Position numbers and translations under genes: made by a program
Part shown: piece by piece, positions 1 through 7,491 of the stretch
Layout of the letters: each line of letters opens with the position of its first letter
How positions within the stretch are numbered: position 1 is the first letter of the stretch
Origin: SAR202 cluster bacterium bin22
Lineage (GTDB): Bacteria > Chloroflexota > Dehalococcoidia > Lucifugimonadales > UBA3495
Reading direction: 5' to 3'
Assembly (NCBI GenBank): GCA_002238505.1
Contig: MPMM01000025.1
Location: 1 to 41,331, forward strand
DNA length: 41,331 nucleotides
Notes under the pieces: generated by a model
Seen by the model: only the letters and a program-made list of their open reading frames with translations
Database searches by the model: none
Told to the model about the DNA's origin: nothing

Positions 1-117
1 AAAGCTCCTGGATGGCAAGGGGGTGATTGACCGGTCAACTGCAACCTGATAAAAGTACATAACTCCGGTGATCAGCGTGGCTGGATGTCTGTGAATATCA
101 CTGGCCTAATGTTCCTG

Positions 118-225
118 ATTATTGACATATAGGCGCGAATGCATAGACGCATACAGGCCAAGTTGCATCGAAGCGTCAAAACGGCCACAAACTGGCGCAG
201 TCCCGCATTGACGCGTGGATGTCGT
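118..225. promoter_or_regulatory. short TGCGT/ACGCA repeats upstream of the partition genes
   Basis: The leader of the parA gene carries scattered gacgcata, gcatcgaagcgtc and gcattgacgcgt words. Similar TGCGT/ACGCA words are dense just after the second par gene (1284-1425). Small ParA plus ribbon-helix-helix systems usually have a repeated centromere and operator next to the genes, so a centromere or autoregulatory role is inferred. A weak promoter (TTGACG at 208-213, then GTTACG at 231-236) may drive parA. Nothing else is seen in the first 117 bases. Confidence 0.35.
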
Positions 226-279
226 TTGGTGTTACGCTCCAGGCAGTTTCTTGAGGTGAGCTGAAAAGGAGGGAGTGGC

Positions 280-942
280 GTGACGAAGATTCTAGGCTTC
301 TCGTCCTTCAAGGGCGGTACTGGCAAGACTACCCTGTCCTATGCCATGGCGGAGCGGGGTTACAGCGGAGGCCTGCGGACGCTGATGCTCGACTTCGATC
401 CCCAGGAAACGGCGATGGGTATGGCCTATCTCCGGGAAATACCCGGGTGGGAGGTCCGTCGGTGCCAGGTCAGCGTGGCGGGCGCTGAGGAGCTGAATGC
501 GATTGCCGGCTCGGGCGATTATGACCTGGTGGTCTGTGACCTGCCTGGTAGCGAGGGGGCGACGCTGCAGCGTGTGCTGGCCAGCATGACCTTGATTCTT
601 TGTCCGGTGTGTATGGGGGCCCCGGACATGCTGGTGGCCAGCAACTTCGCCTGGATCGCGCGGCGGATGGCCCTGCCGGTGGTCTTTGTGGGCAACAACC
701 TGCCCCCTGGGCGCCGGCGCCGGGAGGAACTGGTGGCTGACCTGGGCGGGATGGAACTTCCGGTGTGTCCGGAGATGGTCCAGAGCCGTGTGGCTCATAT
801 TGACGCGATGAGCCGTGGCCAGAGCGCCGCGGAGTGGGCTCCGGCGACTGCGGCCGCGGCCGAGCTGGAGGCGCTGTGGCGGTGGGTAGCGGCGGAAGTG
901 GGGATTGAGCTTGAGGATATGCAGGAGGCGGTGGCTGTATGA
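280..942 (+). CDS. parA: ParA-family partition ATPase
   Basis: A 220-residue ParA/MinD-type P-loop ATPase that would move plasmid or element copies in the cytoplasm together with a DNA-binding partner. The deviant Walker A motif KGGTGKTT is at residues 11-18, with the signature lysine first. FDPQ follows at 39-42 and a Walker B-like VVCDLPGS stretch lies in the middle. The start is GTG, supported by the strong site AAGGAGGG at 267-274, about 5 nt upstream. There is no N-terminal DNA-binding extension, so this is the short form that relies on a separate regulator. The next gene overlaps by 4 nt (ATGA), which implies translational coupling. The presence of a partition ATPase points to a plasmid or integrative-element origin for this end of the window. 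Confidence 0.9.
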   Translation: MTKILGFSSFKGGTGKTTLSYAMAERGYSGGLRTLMLDFDPQETAMGMAYLREIPGWEVRRCQVSVAGAEELNAIAGSGDYDLVVCDLPGSEGATLQRVLASMTLILCPVCMGAPDMLVASNFAWIARRMALPVVFVGNNLPPGRRRREELVADLGGMELPVCPEMVQSRVAHIDAMSRGQSAAEWAPATAAAAELEALWRWVAAEVGIELEDMQEAVAV

Positions 943-1286
943 CTACTGGGAGGAGAAATTCGCGTTACCCGTCCAGGGAGGAGCGTCATGCCGCGGAGCA
1001 GAAGGACGCTAACTCTGTGGCTGCTCCTGTTGAGACTCCTGAGGAGTCCTCGGGGTCCTCGGGCACGCGGTCGAGGGTTGCTGAGGGGAAGACGCCGACG
1101 ACATTCCATCTTTGGGAAGAGACTAGGTTTGCGCTGCATGTTGCCCAGTGGGAGCTTGGCATGAACCTCTCGGAGATCGGCGAGGCTGCGATCAGGGAGT
1201 ACCTGGAGGGGCAGGGTATAGCTGTTGCCGCTCCCGGAACCGGGGTTGCGCGGCGGGGTCGGCGCGTTGGTGCGTCGGATAATTAA
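939..1286 (+). CDS. ribbon-helix-helix partner of ParA (ParB/ParG-like)
   Basis: A 115-residue protein with a polar, probably disordered N-terminus (residues 1-50, rich in Ser, Glu and Gly). Residues about 53-90 read like a ribbon-helix-helix fold: a short beta strand (TTFHLW), a helix (ETRFALHVAQWELG) and a second helix (NLSEIGEAAIREYLEG). It overlaps the parA stop by 4 nt, and this order and overlap are typical of small type Ib partition pairs. It would bind the TGCGT-type repeats that begin right at its stop codon and also upstream of parA, acting as centromere-binding protein and repressor. No ParB HTH or CTPase motif is present. The partner role rests on context and fold. Confidence 0.65.
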   Translation: MTTGRRNSRYPSREERHAAEQKDANSVAAPVETPEESSGSSGTRSRVAEGKTPTTFHLWEETRFALHVAQWELGMNLSEIGEAAIREYLEGQGIAVAAPGTGVARRGRRVGASDN

Positions 1287-1425
1287 TGCGTATATGCTTA
1301 GATGTGTTGATGTAAGGCGTAGAGAGGCGTATATGCGTCGGTGCGGGTACGCATGGGTACGTGGTTACAGTGATGCGCTGAGGCGGCGGTCAAGCGGTGA
1401 CGCATTGGTGCGTAAATGCGTCGAG
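1284..1425. repeat. cluster of TGCGT/ACGCA words after the par genes (centromere-like)
   Basis: Within about 140 bp the words aTGCGTa, aTGCGTc, gACGCAt, gTGCGTa and aTGCGTc recur in both orientations, several next to TATATGC. No coding frame here looks real. Together with the set at 118-225 they bracket the partition operon. The last part (gcattggtgcgtaaatgcg followed by tcgaggcg) reappears in diverged form at 14085-14110, again just in front of an integrase 3'-end remnant. Confidence 0.45.
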
Positions 1426-1431
1426 GCGTTC

Positions 1432-1479
1432 TCAATCCTTGGCATCCTGGTAATACCTGGCCACCGCTCCGCGGCCGTC
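1432..1479 (-). pseudogene. remnant of the 3' end of a Cre-like integrase gene
   Basis: Read on the minus strand, 15 codons plus a TGA stop give DGRGAVARYYQDAKD, matching the C-terminal tail DRGAVARYYQGREG of the integrase copy at 34878-35894. Nothing upstream on the minus strand continues the gene; the Uma2-type gene lies there instead. This is one of five such 3' ends in the window, all on the minus strand. Confidence 0.6.
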
Positions 1480-1514
1480 GGCATGCCGTTATGCTGGTGC
1501 GGGGATCCTGGGGT

Positions 1515-2201
1515 TCATTGTCCGCGGAGCCTGCGGTTTTCCTCTTCCAGTTGCCTGACTCTTTCTTCCGCGCTGTCGGCCCGGGCCTGCTGGTCCTCAT
1601 AGGTGAGGATTGGAGCGTTGGTGTCGGGGTCTATGAAGACCAATTGGCCGTGGTCCCACCTGATGTATAGGTTCAGGGCATCGCTGTATCCCTGATCGAT
1701 GCCCTCTCCGGCTCCCTCGGTGAATATGGGTTCATATCTGCCGTCCACCAGCCGGTCTCCGGCCAGCCTGTTCTGGTGGTACTCGCCAGTGTGGTCGAAT
1801 CGCCAGTACTCGGGGATGCCCAGGGCAGCGTAGTCGTGGCGTTTGGCTCCGGTATCGGATTCGGCGGTGCTCTCGGAGGCTACCTCCAGGACGAAGTCCG
1901 GGGGCTTCCCCTGCTCTGAGCTTATGTAGCCGTTGTTCTCCTCGTACTTTTGCGGGTTCACGCCAAAGGCGATCAGCAGGTCGGGCCTCCTGGTCTCGGC
2001 GCGGTTGTCGTCGGGGGCGGCGATTATCCACCGGTCCGCCTTGACCAGGATGGTCTCTCGGTTGCCGAAATGGATGGCCAGATACTCGGTCATTCCGGGA
2101 CCGTATAGGTAGTCGAATGCGGTCACTTCGTCGAGTTCCCTCCTGGGCGGATCGGGCAGTCGGAACCCGGCCGATGTGGTTTTGCTGGGCTTGGTAGTCA
2201 T
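1515..2201 (-). CDS. Uma2-family (DUF820) PD-(D/E)XK nuclease-like protein
   Basis: A 228-residue protein of the Uma2 family, restriction-endonuclease-fold proteins common in Cyanobacteria and Chloroflexota whose function is poorly known. Family landmarks seen: RRPDLLIAF with the metal-binding Asp, then PPDFVLEVASES with the E-x-x-S pattern, then TGAKRHDYAALGIPEYW, the conserved Y-A-x-x-G-I-x-E-Y-W box. The start MTTKPSK at 2201 is preferred over upstream in-frame codons because those read back into integrase-derived sequence at 2276-2378. The C-terminus has a short coiled coil (RVRQLEEENRRLR). It lies between two integrase 3'-end remnants, as if it were a captured cargo gene. Confidence 0.85.
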   Translation of the reverse strand: MTTKPSKTTSAGFRLPDPPRRELDEVTAFDYLYGPGMTEYLAIHFGNRETILVKADRWIIAAPDDNRAETRRPDLLIAFGVNPQKYEENNGYISSEQGKPPDFVLEVASESTAESDTGAKRHDYAALGIPEYWRFDHTGEYHQNRLAGDRLVDGRYEPIFTEGAGEGIDQGYSDALNLYIRWDHGQLVFIDPDTNAPILTYEDQQARADSAEERVRQLEEENRRLRGQ

Positions 2202-2275
2202 ATCGCACCTGTCCTTGGGAGCGGCGGTTATTTGTCGTATTGTAGCATTGCTCGTTGGGGCTCTGGGCTGGGGCT

Positions 2276-2424
2276 TTAACTGATGCTGGCCTGGCTTTCC
2301 TGGCAATACGTGGCCACCGCGAAGCGGTCCGCGGCCTGGCGTTCGGTGTACCGCGCCGGTATCCTGGATCTCTTCCACCGGCTCGCAGTCATCAGGGCCG
2401 TCAGTGCCAGGGGTCCGGTTGAGA
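2276..2424 (-). pseudogene. C-terminal remnant of a Cre-like tyrosine recombinase
   Basis: The minus strand encodes ALMTASRWKRSRIPARYTER followed by QAADRFAVATYCQE and a TAA stop. It aligns without gaps to ALMTAGRWKSSKMPARYTER in the copy at 34878-35894. It keeps the conserved Trp and the Tyr nine residues later (the Cre W315/Y324 spacing). Sequence to the right of 2424 is unrelated, so only about the last 45 codons survive. Confidence 0.75.
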
Positions 2425-2479
2425 TCTAAATAATGAACACTGCCCCCGCGTAAATTGAGGAAGGAAGAGGGACTAGAGA

Positions 2480-2671
2480 ATGATGGACCAGAGAATCAAA
2501 GATTCGGTTGGCATGGCTGTGTTAGGGTTTTGCACAGGTTTTTTCACTTGCGGTGGAATTTTGGCGTGGGTTCAAGGCCGGACACTGGAGGCTTCGGTTT
2601 GGACGGTTGCAACTCTAATCTTCTTCATCCTACTCGGCTTTGCTTTTAAGGCAGTCATTAAGAGTGGTTAA
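2480..2671 (+). CDS. small two-helix membrane protein, unknown function
   Basis: A 63-residue protein with two hydrophobic helices, about residues 10-30 (SVGMAVLGFCTGFFTCGGIL) and 39-58 (VWTVATLIFFILLGFAF), and a short basic tail. A purine-rich stretch (gaggaaggaagaggg, 2458-2472) lies upstream of tandem ATG ATG codons; either may be used. I recognise no family. It is followed 39 nt later by another small membrane-anchored gene on the same strand, and the two may be co-transcribed. Confidence 0.55.
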   Translation: MMDQRIKDSVGMAVLGFCTGFFTCGGILAWVQGRTLEASVWTVATLIFFILLGFAFKAVIKSG

Positions 2672-2710
2672 AGTCGGACAATTGGCCCAGAGTGTATAAT
2701 TCCTCAGGAT

Positions 2711-3070
2711 ATGTACTGGCCAGACGTCATTTCAGGCATCGTCGGGACTTTGGTAGCCACCTTGTTAGGAGCCCTGGTTCTTGGGCTGATGAATAAATTC
2801 AGAGAAAAGAAGGGGTCCGCTATCGTGGTCACTAACACCAGCTGGCAGTGGATCGGCAACAACAAAAGCACCAGCGGGATACCCCGCTGGGTGCTTTCTG
2901 CTTTTGGCCGCGAGCCAGGGAGCCACGGGACTCTACTCATCGACTACCCTATTCCAGAGGTGGGACCTTTATATTTCAGGGGCAAAACCTTTCTCTACCG
3001 CATTGACATGGGCAACCAGTCTTGGGACGTCTACCGCCGCCGGCACTACGGCAGGAAAGTCATTTACTAG
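2711..3070 (+). CDS. membrane-anchored hypothetical protein
   Basis: A 119-residue protein with one N-terminal hydrophobic segment (residues 5-27, VISGIVGTLVATLLGALVLGL) followed by a basic patch (NKFREKKG), so the rest is probably cytoplasmic. The soluble part has several Trp and Tyr residues (SWQWIGN, RWVLSAFG, QSWDVYRRRHYGR) but no motif I recognise. The ribosome site is weak (CAGGA). It may form a transcription unit with the 63-residue gene upstream. The IS5-family element begins 72 bp after its stop. Confidence 0.5.
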   Translation: MYWPDVISGIVGTLVATLLGALVLGLMNKFREKKGSAIVVTNTSWQWIGNNKSTSGIPRWVLSAFGREPGSHGTLLIDYPIPEVGPLYFRGKTFLYRIDMGNQSWDVYRRRHYGRKVIY

Positions 3071-3142
3071 GGCCTGTTTACATTCAATCTTGTGAAAACA
3101 AGGCTGGCCCCGATTGGAAGAGGCCAGCTCCATGAGAACTAA

Positions 3143-4346
3143 GGATACTCTGAACAAGGCCCATCGTGGCCTGAATTGCGGCTGACCGATGGGCAAGGGG
3201 TGTAATTCACCGTCCCAGGCTGGTCTGATTTCGTTCATTGCCCAGCATTTCGCCTCTTTTACGGGACAATTGGGAGCTTGTCAGGGGTTGATGGCCGATG
3301 AATATTGCCCCTGGGCCCACTACCCCCTCGGTTGACCCGCTGCAATCAACAGGTTGCCCAGCCCGAACAGCAGAGCCAGCCGCTCCGTGTTCTTCGCCAG
3401 CCCCCGGTAGCGTACTTTCCAATACCCGAACTGCCGCTTCAACCTCTGGAAGGGATGCTCCACTTTGGCTCGCACCGACGCCTTCGCCTTCTCTACCACC
3501 GCCTCTTCGCTTTCAGGCTCCAGCTTCCGCCGTTTCCCAGGCCGCATCGCCACCCGCCATTCCACCTCCAACCCCAGGTTCTCCTCCCTCCTGTGAACCC
3601 CCTGATACCCAGCATCTCCCCATACCACCCTCTCGCCCCCGTGCAGCAGATGGCGCGTCTCGGTCACGTCATGGGCGTTGGCCGCCGTCGTGCTCATGCT
3701 GTGGACTATCCCCGTCTCCGAGTCCACGCCGATGTGGGCCTTCATCCCGAAGTGCCACTGGTTCCCCTTCCTGGTCTGGTGCATCTCTGGGTCCCGCGCC
3801 TTGTTCCGATTCTTGGTGGATGACGGCGCCTCAATGATGGTGGCGTCCACGATGGTTCCTTCTCTGAGCTTCAGTCCCTGGCTTTCCAGGTGGGCGTTGA
3901 TCTCCTCCAGCAGGCCCTGCCCCAGGTTGTGCTGCTCCAATAGGTGGCGGAAGTTGAGAATGGTGGTCTCGTCGGGCAGGGGGCCGGCGAGCTTCAGCCC
4001 TACGAACCGCCGCACCGGGTCGGACTCGTAGAGCAAGTCCTCCATGCCCGGGTCACTGAGGTTGTAGAACAGTTGCACGCAGTGTATGCGCAGCATCACC
4101 GGAAGGGGATAGGGATGGCGGCCCCGTCCGGCCTTGGGATAGAAGGGATTGATGCGGCCTTCCAGCTTCTGCCAGGGAATCAACCCGTCCATCCGCTCCA
4201 GGAACAGTTCCCGTCGAGTCTTGCGCTTCTTCCCCTGATATTCCAGATCGGAAAAGGTGGGTTGCTCCATCCCAATTCACCTCTCTACTGGTCTGGCCTG
4301 CCTCCCCCTACTATGCCATAATCAGCCAGACTTGTTCAGAGTATCC
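3143..4346. mobile_element. complete IS5-family insertion sequence with CTAA target duplication
   Basis: The 1204-bp element is bounded by GGATACTCTGAACAAG (3143-3158) and its exact inverse at 4331-4346. It is flanked by the direct repeat CTAA (3139-3142 and 4347-4350), the 4-bp YTAR-type duplication typical of the IS5 group. One transposase gene fills it on the minus strand. Joining the flanks restores a 7-bp hairpin (CAGCTCC...GGAGCTG), so the element landed in a small palindrome 15 bp before the gene at 4365. Intact ends and duplication argue for a recent insertion. Confidence 0.9.
3320..4270 (-). CDS. IS5-family DDE transposase
   Basis: A 316-residue transposase that cuts and joins the element's ends. 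The N-terminal third contains the IS5 pattern ending in LPDETTILNFRHLLE (about 98-112). The acidic triad is complete: D142 in VDATIIEAP, D219 in GDAGYQG and E271 in RAKVEHPFQRLKRQFG, which also carries the Y/R-x3-E-x6-K/R type signature. The length is normal for the family and there is no frameshift. The start MEQPTFSD lies just inside the right terminal repeat. Confidence 0.95.
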   Translation of the reverse strand: MEQPTFSDLEYQGKKRKTRRELFLERMDGLIPWQKLEGRINPFYPKAGRGRHPYPLPVMLRIHCVQLFYNLSDPGMEDLLYESDPVRRFVGLKLAGPLPDETTILNFRHLLEQHNLGQGLLEEINAHLESQGLKLREGTIVDATIIEAPSSTKNRNKARDPEMHQTRKGNQWHFGMKAHIGVDSETGIVHSMSTTAANAHDVTETRHLLHGGERVVWGDAGYQGVHRREENLGLEVEWRVAMRPGKRRKLEPESEEAVVEKAKASVRAKVEHPFQRLKRQFGYWKVRYRGLAKNTERLALLFGLGNLLIAAGQPRG

Positions 4347-4364
4347 CTAAAAGGAGCTGATAGT

Positions 4365-4553
4365 ATGGGAAGCTACCACATCGAATACATTACGGGGCAA
4401 GATTGGTACAGCGCGACGAATATAGAGGCTGATGATCACACGTGGGAAGATGACCGTTTAACGCTATTTATCGATGGCCAAGAAGTTGCAGTTTTCCAGA
4501 CAGTCAGCTCATGGCATTTCACTGACAATCCGGAGCAAACTGATGTTAGTTAG
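4365..4553 (+). CDS. small acidic hypothetical protein next to an IS
   Basis: A 62-residue protein, MGSYHIEYITGQDWYSATNI at the start, rich in Asp, Glu, Thr and aromatic residues, with no transmembrane segment. The start is chosen for AAGGAG at 4351-4356, 8 nt before the ATG. An upstream in-frame extension would run back into the IS5-family element. The insertion point of that IS is only 15 bp upstream, so the native promoter is separated from the gene. I recognise no family. Confidence 0.55.
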   Translation: MGSYHIEYITGQDWYSATNIEADDHTWEDDRLTLFIDGQEVAVFQTVSSWHFTDNPEQTDVS

Positions 4554-4566
4554 GAGGGTGAAATAA

Positions 4567-4791
4567 TCATGCGAACCCCTCTGAACCCACCAACACCGAG
4601 GCCGTGGGAGGAACCCGTGTCCCACCGCCTGAGTTCTCTACGTTAAGCGCCAGGAAAATAATGCCGGCTACGCAAAGCCCCGCCAGGGCAAAGAGCAGTG
4701 CCCTGGCGGGGCGGTTCTTTATGCGAAACCCGAAAAACAGACTGGAAGCGCTAATTAGGAGCAGCACGCCGACAAAAGACACGAACTCCAT
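4567..4791 (-). CDS. small two-helix membrane protein
   Basis: A 74-residue protein with two hydrophobic stretches (FVSFVGVLLLISASSLFFGF and ARALLFALAGLCVAGIIFLA) separated by a basic loop (RIKNRPAR), which predicts a helical hairpin with the loop in the cytoplasm. GGGAGG lies a few nt before the ATG. It is 12 bp downstream of the secreted-protein gene on the same strand, so the two probably form an operon. The function is unknown. Confidence 0.6.
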   Translation of the reverse strand: MEFVSFVGVLLLISASSLFFGFRIKNRPARALLFALAGLCVAGIIFLALNVENSGGGTRVPPTASVLVGSEGFA

Positions 4792-4803
4792 AGGTCCTCC
4801 CCT

Positions 4804-5592
4804 CTACTCATGTCCTCGGTATTCCCAGTCGAAGTAGCACTCCAGGTCAGAGAAGATAGGCTTGCTATTCTGGTAGCATTCATAAGAGAAAGCAGAAGGG
4901 ATAGACTTGTTTCCACGAACTATGGCGTTGGCAAGCACATCATGTGCAAAGGAGGCAAACTTCTCATGGCCATAGTAACCGTGGGTCTTCGCAAACATCT
5001 TCGTCGAGCTGGTCGTGTTATTGGTCTTGACACACCTTTCCACCGTGTACTTCCAGGCGGGCTTTTCATAGTGAGCCCAGCATTGCTGCAGGATGATGAC
5101 CCCCCCGAACAGGTCGTTCGTGTTGCTGGAACTGGCAGTCTTAACGTCCAGCTCCGACCGGGTCCTGGTCAGATCATCAATGGAGACTATACCCACGATC
5201 TTGGCCATGGTTTTTACTCGCCAGGTGTACCCCTCTTCGTAGGCCGAAGCAGACGCTTCCTCTTCCAGGTTGGCAGGGAACGGTGTTTCGTTCATCTCAA
5301 GGGTCTTGACCTCGATGTCGCAGCTATCTTCCTTCGGTCCTAACTTGACTCTCTGGACGTCTGCGCCGGCCTGGATCAAATAAGAAGGATTCCCGCATTC
5401 GCCGTCAACCCGTTCCTGGGGGATAACGGTGCCCTTGCTGATAGGGCCTGTCAGAGGTGTGCCGTCAATGAAGATTTGGAGGCTGTTCTCTTGTGCCGGA
5501 GGAGCGCCTTGTGCTTCGCCAATCGCGAAGACGGTCATGGGGACCAGGAAAAGGAGAGCCAGGGGAAATAGTAGATACTTCTTCTTGAACAT
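4804..5592 (-). CDS. secreted protein of unknown function
   Basis: A 262-residue protein with a clear signal peptide: MFKKK, a hydrophobic core (YLLFPLALLFLVPMTVFA) and a likely cleavage site after AIGEAQGA. The mature part has spaced cysteines (GECGNPSY, EDSCDIE, QQCWAHYE, ERCVKTNN, YECYQN, LECYFDW), suggesting disulphides outside the cell. The ribosome site GAGAGGTGAC precedes the ATG. No recognised domain. The second gene of the unit is the small membrane protein at 4567-4791. Confidence 0.65.
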   Translation of the reverse strand: MFKKKYLLFPLALLFLVPMTVFAIGEAQGAPPAQENSLQIFIDGTPLTGPISKGTVIPQERVDGECGNPSYLIQAGADVQRVKLGPKEDSCDIEVKTLEMNETPFPANLEEEASASAYEEGYTWRVKTMAKIVGIVSIDDLTRTRSELDVKTASSSNTNDLFGGVIILQQCWAHYEKPAWKYTVERCVKTNNTTSSTKMFAKTHGYYGHEKFASFAHDVLANAIVRGNKSIPSAFSYECYQNSKPIFSDLECYFDWEYRGHE

Positions 5593-5812
5593 CTGTCACC
5601 TCTCGGAAATTTCCAGCTGAGGATTCTCGTTCTTTCTCTACTGTAGAGGGCTTCTTCGCAGAACTCTTCGTCCTGCACTCAACATCTCCTTCGCAACATG
5701 GTGGACTTAAAGAACTGGCATGTCAACATTGTGAAACGAACTACTAAGAATGGTTGACTGTAGCCATGGGCAAAGCCATGATAGTTTGGCTATCTGAAAG
5801 GAGTTGCAATAA

Positions 5813-5986
5813 ATGTATTACTGGTCCATCGACCCCACCTATCCGGATGTTTACCACTGGTGCCCAAACTGCCCAACAGGGCAACAGATTCCTATCCAAA
5901 ATATACAAAGTGACGAAAGGCCTCCCGAACGCTTTAGAGAGTGTCAGCACTGCCGAAACTTGACTGAGAGGGGCAATTGCGAATAG
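5813..5986 (+). CDS. 57-residue zinc-ribbon protein
   Basis: This small gene reads MYYWSIDPTYPDVYHWCPNC at its start and has two paired cysteine knuckles, WCPNCPTG (C17, C20) and ECQHCRNL (C44, C47), the pattern of a small zinc ribbon. AAAGGAG at 5797-5803 is 9 nt before the ATG, which strongly supports the start. A longer overlapping frame beginning at 5754 lacks such a site and looks like a shadow. The role is unknown; zinc ribbons of this size bind nucleic acid or protein. Confidence 0.65.
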   Translation: MYYWSIDPTYPDVYHWCPNCPTGQQIPIQNIQSDERPPERFRECQHCRNLTERGNCE

Positions 5987-6161
5987 ATTCGCATAACTTC
6001 GGGAAGCTGAATTGGAGGTCGAATGACAAATAAATGGACCGGTCGTGGGTCGCGTATTAGGTCGGGGCAAACGACTTGGAAAGGGCGCTGGCCATGGCTG
6101 GCTGGCTTCCTACAGAGGAAACAGGAGAGTAGGCCCGCACAACCCCCGTTATGTACGAGGA

Positions 6162-6237
6162 GGGCCCGTAGCTCAGTTGGAAGAGCAGCCGGCTTTTAAC
6201 CGGCAGGCCGCTGGTTCGATCCCAGCCGGGCCCACCA
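6162..6237 (+). tRNA. tRNA-Lys (anticodon TTT), CCA encoded
   Basis: The sequence folds as a full cloverleaf. The acceptor stem is GGGCCCG/CGGGCCC, the D arm contains GCTC AGTTGGAAG AGC, and the anticodon stem GCCGG/CCGGC carries the loop CTTTTAA (anticodon TTT). The T arm is GCTGG TTCGATC CCAGC, with discriminator A and encoded CCA at 6235-6237. A tyrosine integrase fragment begins 130 bp downstream, and tRNA genes are common integration targets. I did not find a second copy of the tRNA 3' end in the window. Confidence 0.95.
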
Positions 6238-6366
6238 CCGGCTTTCCGAAATACCCCATTAGCGCAAGCGGCCGGCGCGGCCCAGCTTTGGCGCTGACAG
6301 TTCCTGGTTGTGCCAGACCCGGTTCCAGGCGTACTCTCTTTCCAAAAGCACCGTTTTTGGAGGTAG

Positions 6367-6920
6367 GGTAAGCCCAGGAAACCCAAGAAACTCCCCAACT
6401 ACTTCACCATGGAGGAGGCCGCCAAGTTGGTCCAGGCAACTGAATCCAGCGACGCCCGCCTGGCGACGCGCCTGATGCTCCGGTGCGGGCTTCGCGTCTC
6501 TGAGGCCCTCGCGGTCCGGCCCTCTCACCTGCGCTTCGACCGGTCCCTCCCATCATCAGCCTGCCGGCGGACATTGTCGGGAACAAGGCCAAAACGGCCA
6601 GGGAGATTCCCATCCCCGAGGACCTGGTGGAGATACTGCGGGACCGCGCCTCGGGCGAGACCAAGGCCCGCAACCGGCCGCTGGTGGAACTCTCCCGCCA
6701 GGCGGTGGGCCAGGGGATGAAGAAGGCCGCGGCGGAGGTCGGCATTCAGCCATCCAGTGTCCACCCCCACGCCTTCCGGCACATCTACGGGCGGCACTGC
6801 ATCCTCCAGGGCGTACCGGTCAACGTCCTTCAGAAGTGGCTGGGCCACTCGTCGCTGGCAATGACCATGCAATACGTTTACCTGGCCGGGGAGCACCATT
6901 CTTACGTGGACCGGATTTAA
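6367..6920 (+). pseudogene. XerC/D-like tyrosine integrase, N-terminally truncated and frameshifted
   Basis: The readable part starts after a TAG at 6364-6366 with GKPRKPKKLPNYFTMEEAAK, a typical start of the catalytic domain. The catalytic residues are spread over two frames. GLRVSEAL is in the first; HAFRHIYGRH and LGHSSLAMTMQYVY are in the second, shifted by one base near 6540-6547. The core-binding N-terminal domain is absent, as the tRNA-Lys lies only 130 bp upstream. All R, H-x-x-R, H and Y residues are present, but the frameshift and truncation should inactivate it. It is a different lineage from the Cre-like copies elsewhere in the window. Confidence 0.85.
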
Positions 6921-6976
6921 CCCGGGAGCCCGTGCGTACAATTGTACGAACTCTCTCCTGTTAGTGGAGTATTCCA

Positions 6977-7351
6977 ATGACGGAGATTCACTACCATATT
7001 TGGTTGTATCACCGAGACGACGACGGTGTCATTCGTAGTATGGAACGAGAGGATGCGGCCTTCGAGAACCGTCGCAAAGCGAATTACGCGATGGATAAAC
7101 TTTCGGGCAATTGGAATACCGCCGGGCAATGGCGGGTAGCAGGTCAGGTGCTCCAGTGTGTCGATTGGGCGTTTTGCAAACCCCCGCCCGATTGGGTCGT
7201 CCGCGTCGTGACCCTGGCAGGCCCCAAGGAGAGTGGATCTGCGGAGTTCATAGACCAGACGCCTTCCATTCGTCCCGCGCGGAAGCAAGTATTGGGGGTC
7301 GAGGCGCTAAAGCAATATGTCGAAAAAGACCCTGAGGCGTTGGTTCGCTGA
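6977..7351 (+). CDS. hypothetical protein
   Basis: A 124-residue soluble protein. The first 50 residues (TEIHYHIWLYHRDDDGVIRS, then RKANYAMDKLSG) look like an alpha/beta start; the middle has CVDWAFCKPPPDW. No family is recognised. GTGGAG lies 8 nt upstream of the ATG. It begins 56 bp after the broken integrase and has the same orientation. Confidence 0.5.
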   Translation: MTEIHYHIWLYHRDDDGVIRSMEREDAAFENRRKANYAMDKLSGNWNTAGQWRVAGQVLQCVDWAFCKPPPDWVVRVVTLAGPKESGSAEFIDQTPSIRPARKQVLGVEALKQYVEKDPEALVR

Positions 7352-7441
7352 CCAGAGGAGACCGAAGCTGATGGCGCTGAGTGAAGGGACTATACCTTTA
7401 TCGGACAGTAAGACTCTACCCGGGCCGGCCACTTCCGACAC

Positions 7442-7469
7442 TTTCATGAACGCCCGGGCGTTCATGAAA
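7442..7469. repeat. perfect 28-bp palindrome
   Basis: The arms TTTCATGAACGCCC and GGGCGTTCATGAAA are exact complements with no spacer. The palindrome sits 22 bp before the ATG of the gene at 7492, so an operator for a dimeric regulator is one reading. A cruciform-prone junction left by recombination is another. It is not followed by a T-run, so it is not a classic terminator. Two other perfect palindromes of 24 and 30 bp occur at 31672 and 33744. Confidence 0.8.
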
Positions 7470-7491
7470 CGGGTAAATGAGGAGGCTACCC

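Noticed and set aside
5754-5963. 69-codon frame overlapping the zinc-ribbon gene
   Set aside because: It lacks a ribosome site and overlaps the better supported 57-residue gene in another frame.
6023-6199. A 58-codon frame with a GGAGG site that starts before the tRNA
   Set aside because: It runs into and stops inside the tRNA-Lys gene. At best it is the head of a displaced gene.
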